The notes under the pieces were generated by a model, which was given only the letters and a program-made list of their open reading frames with translations, was not told the DNA's origin and did no database searches. A stretch of 64,000 nucleotides of DNA from Rhodeus uyekii (Eukaryota > Chordata > Actinopteri > Cypriniformes > Acheilognathidae): assembly GCA_037043235.1 (NCBI GenBank), contig JAWRVZ010000102.1, positions 2,299,001-2,363,000 on the forward strand, given 5' to 3'. Every line of letters begins with the position of its first letter. The first letter of the stretch is position 1. This document shows, piece after piece, positions 61,744 to 64,000 of this stretch. A program made the translations under genes and the position numbers.

Positions 61744-62320
61744 TTGGAATTGGTCAATTCACAGGATCCACATCATGTTTGCTACACCAGCTCTCAAAGA
61801 CTTTCCAGGAGCATACAGATGCCTAGTGGAATGGGTTCTGGTTTCAGTAAGTTTTTATCACATGCCGCTCCGCTAAGTGATCAAACATACAGATTCCATA
61901 GTTCAGGGTTTGGATGCCAGATTGAAGCCCTTGCCTTGGAGAGGAAGTCCTTCATCCGCAGGATGGTCCAGAGGGTAGCTGTCAGCATCCCCACAAGGTC
62001 TGAAAATGAGACGGTACTGTCTACCTCTTTCCCCTGATTTTGTATAGCACCTGATGCAAAATCTTTACTGGTGTCAACACATACTTACATGTTTTCGGGC
62101 CAGCGGTGGTTTAGGACATCACTCCAGTGTGGGGCAAACCGAAAAAAGCACATCGGGCAGTGAGCGTTCTCCATTGATGCAAACCGGTCCACTGCCGGTG
62201 GCATGAAAATTGTGTTCCAAACCTTTTTCACTGCCAGAGGGTGTCTCCATTCTCTCAAAATATCTTTCAATCCAGTCCCGAGAGCAAATATGCCAGAGGA
62301 TCTGTTTCAGTTCGATCATT
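61744..62320 (-). pseudogene. Retroelement fragment (DIRS-like RNase H region)
   Basis: The minus strand encodes PAVDRFASMENAHCPMCFFR and, after a stop and frame change, LRMKDFLSKARASIWHPNPE with LWNLYV. These match the xVDLFAS...HCP and HPRPDLWNLHVW motifs found near the end of the polymerase of fish DIRS and related retroelements. Several stops break the frame, and no terminal repeats were seen. Confidence 0.55.
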
Positions 62321-62329
62321 TTGAATGAG

Positions 62330-64000
62330 CATTTTTAATGATCAGTTTGATAAGATGTTGTTCAGCCGTCTTAGGACTAGAATTAGGCGGAGCCAGCAGT
62401 CATTCTTGGAAACCAGAAAACAATGTTTCATGTATAAGCATGGGTACACAAACACATGGATTTTACAGCTGGAAATTCTTCTTGCATGCATGCTCTTAAT
62501 GAAGTAAGATTAAAAGGTAATGTCGCTCAGCACAGGCTTATATAGGAAGCAAGACCGCCCCTGTTTTGTGCGCTTGAGCACCATTAGCCATTGTTGAACG
62601 AACAGCGTTATTCAATGACGTTTCTCCCTGAATGGTGTTTCCCCAAAGCGTCAGACTGTGACCAAAATCGAAAAAGAACAGTTTACAACACACTGTCTAA
62701 TTAATTTAATGATGTGATAATTTTGCTGATATTCTAAAACGAATTAATGTTCTATTAACATAAAGCTTTTGTAAATCGTGTGCAACTGTTTAATAAGTGC
62801 TGATTGTGAAAAGTTTTCCTTAAAACTTTGCCTATATAACTTTACTGTTGAGCAAGGCCTCCAAAGCTCTTAGTGGGTTGCAATGCACCTGACAATGTAG
62901 TTGTATTATAGCTGAATGCTTGTTTTGTGCCATTTAAATGCTTTTCTATAAATAGAATTATAGATTTATCGTTGCTGGTTTTGTTAGTAGTTTGTAGAGT
63001 GAAAATTTTGATTTACTGAATTTTACCTTCTTCAAATTAAGAATATTAAGAGTATTTGGCATATTTCAAGAATATTATTGCTAAAAGTATTTGAGTGTAA
63101 TTTGTTATTGTAGAAGTGTCTGTTGTCTGGTGTTTTTTTTTTTTTTTTTTTGTTAACATAAAAAAATTATGTGGCAATATGAAATACAAACTAGTTTGAA
63201 TTATGACTATTATTATGATTCTGACTCTGACTGTGTATCTAAACAGAATATTCATGTTCAAATGACAAATTGTGATGGAATGGGAGCTAATTGAGTAAGG
63301 AACTAAGTCTGTGCCTTTTCATCCTCTAATCTTCCACTCAATGCCACTGGCGTGAATGAACGCCTGTGTCCACTGCTCCAGAGCGGAAGTACCCCATCCA
63401 GACACGCTGTCTCTCTGTGTGCTGCTTTGGCTGATGGCTGGCAGAAATGGGATTAACAGTGTTTTCATTCAATGGTGCCTCTCACATGACATCATGCTGA
63501 CATTTTGGTCTGCATTGAATACCTTTTCAGACAAAGGCAGTAACAATTTAAACTGATCAAAAAGAGAATGTCCTTTATCTGATTGTCCATTACCACCATT
63601 AACTCCATCACACTTGAAAAGGCAAACCATCATCCAATTAATTTGTTAGTCCACATCTAAGAAAAAAATCGATTAAAATGTTTAATTTTTGAAATTAGAG
63701 TGGAAAAACAAATGTGTGGACATTAGCCTAAAACGGCATGTCCACTGACTGCCCATATTCTCTGAAATGAAAGTCTGAAGGATGCACATAAAACTGAAAA
63801 TCACCTCTGGGATAATGGAACAGGTTGTTTTTCAGTCTTCCTGGAAACCAGGGAATATTTACAAGAAACAATAAGCATTTTTGAGGAAGAACTACCCCTA
63901 GTAGTTTTCTTGACTAATAGCTTTTTAATAGGCCTATTCTACTTTTTTATATCTGTTTTTTCCTTATTTATTTTCATTTTTCAAGCTTTTTTCAGTGTGT
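62330..64000. other. Right-edge AT-rich DNA without features
   Basis: I see no exon with homology, no inverted-repeat element and no tandem array other than a T run near 63133-63151. Confidence 0.4.

Overview
The window is vertebrate nuclear DNA, most likely from a cyprinid-type teleost. The genes are split by GT-AG introns with polypyrimidine acceptors. They are vertebrate gene families, and the sequence between them is AT-rich and full of fish-type dispersed repeats: tRNA-derived SINEs, pogo/Tigger-like, Tc1-like and hAT miniature elements, DIRS-like retroelement debris, and long AT, CA and GATA microsatellites. Nothing bacterial, no CRISPR array and no operon is present. All exon models below come from reading splice sites, reading phase and remembered family sequences; no alignment was run.

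Layout, left to right: (1) 608-21,430, minus strand: the 5' two thirds of atp6v1h (V-ATPase subunit H), seven coding exons and a non-coding first exon; the 3' part lies off the left edge. (2) 22,998-33,945, plus strand: rgs20 (RZ-family regulator of G-protein signalling), four certain coding exons at 30,572-32,086 and two uncertain upstream exons. (3) 35,746-41,178, minus strand: tcea1 (elongation factor TFIIS), ten coding exons, 309 aa, including a U12-type AT-AC intron and a GC-AG intron. (4) 44,746-51,696, plus strand: rp1 (photoreceptor axoneme doublecortin protein), three coding exons, 2,075 aa, most of it in one 5.4-kb last exon. (5) 53,329-55,781, minus strand: an RDH12-like retinol dehydrogenase, seven coding exons, 301 aa. 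(6) 57,592-58,485, plus strand: gpr141 (orphan class A GPCR), one coding exon, 297 aa. After 59.5 kb the window is nested transposons and retroelement remnants.

The run atp6v1h - rgs20 - tcea1 - rp1 keeps the order and orientation I recall for human chromosome 8q11-12, but the genes that lie between TCEA1 and RP1 there (LYPLA1, MRPL15, SOX17) are absent from the 3.6-kb gap here. rp1 and the RDH gene are both of photoreceptor type and point at each other. atp6v1h and tcea1 are housekeeping genes.

I see no new multi-gene system. The observations most worth checking are the textbook minor-spliceosome intron in tcea1; the rp1 protein ending exactly at CPIL, a possible geranylgeranylation CaaX box, where the human protein continues; a lysosomal CLEAR-type E-box in the atp6v1h promoter; a candidate alternative N-terminus of rgs20; and a three-deep transposon nest with an intact 8-bp hAT target-site duplication.
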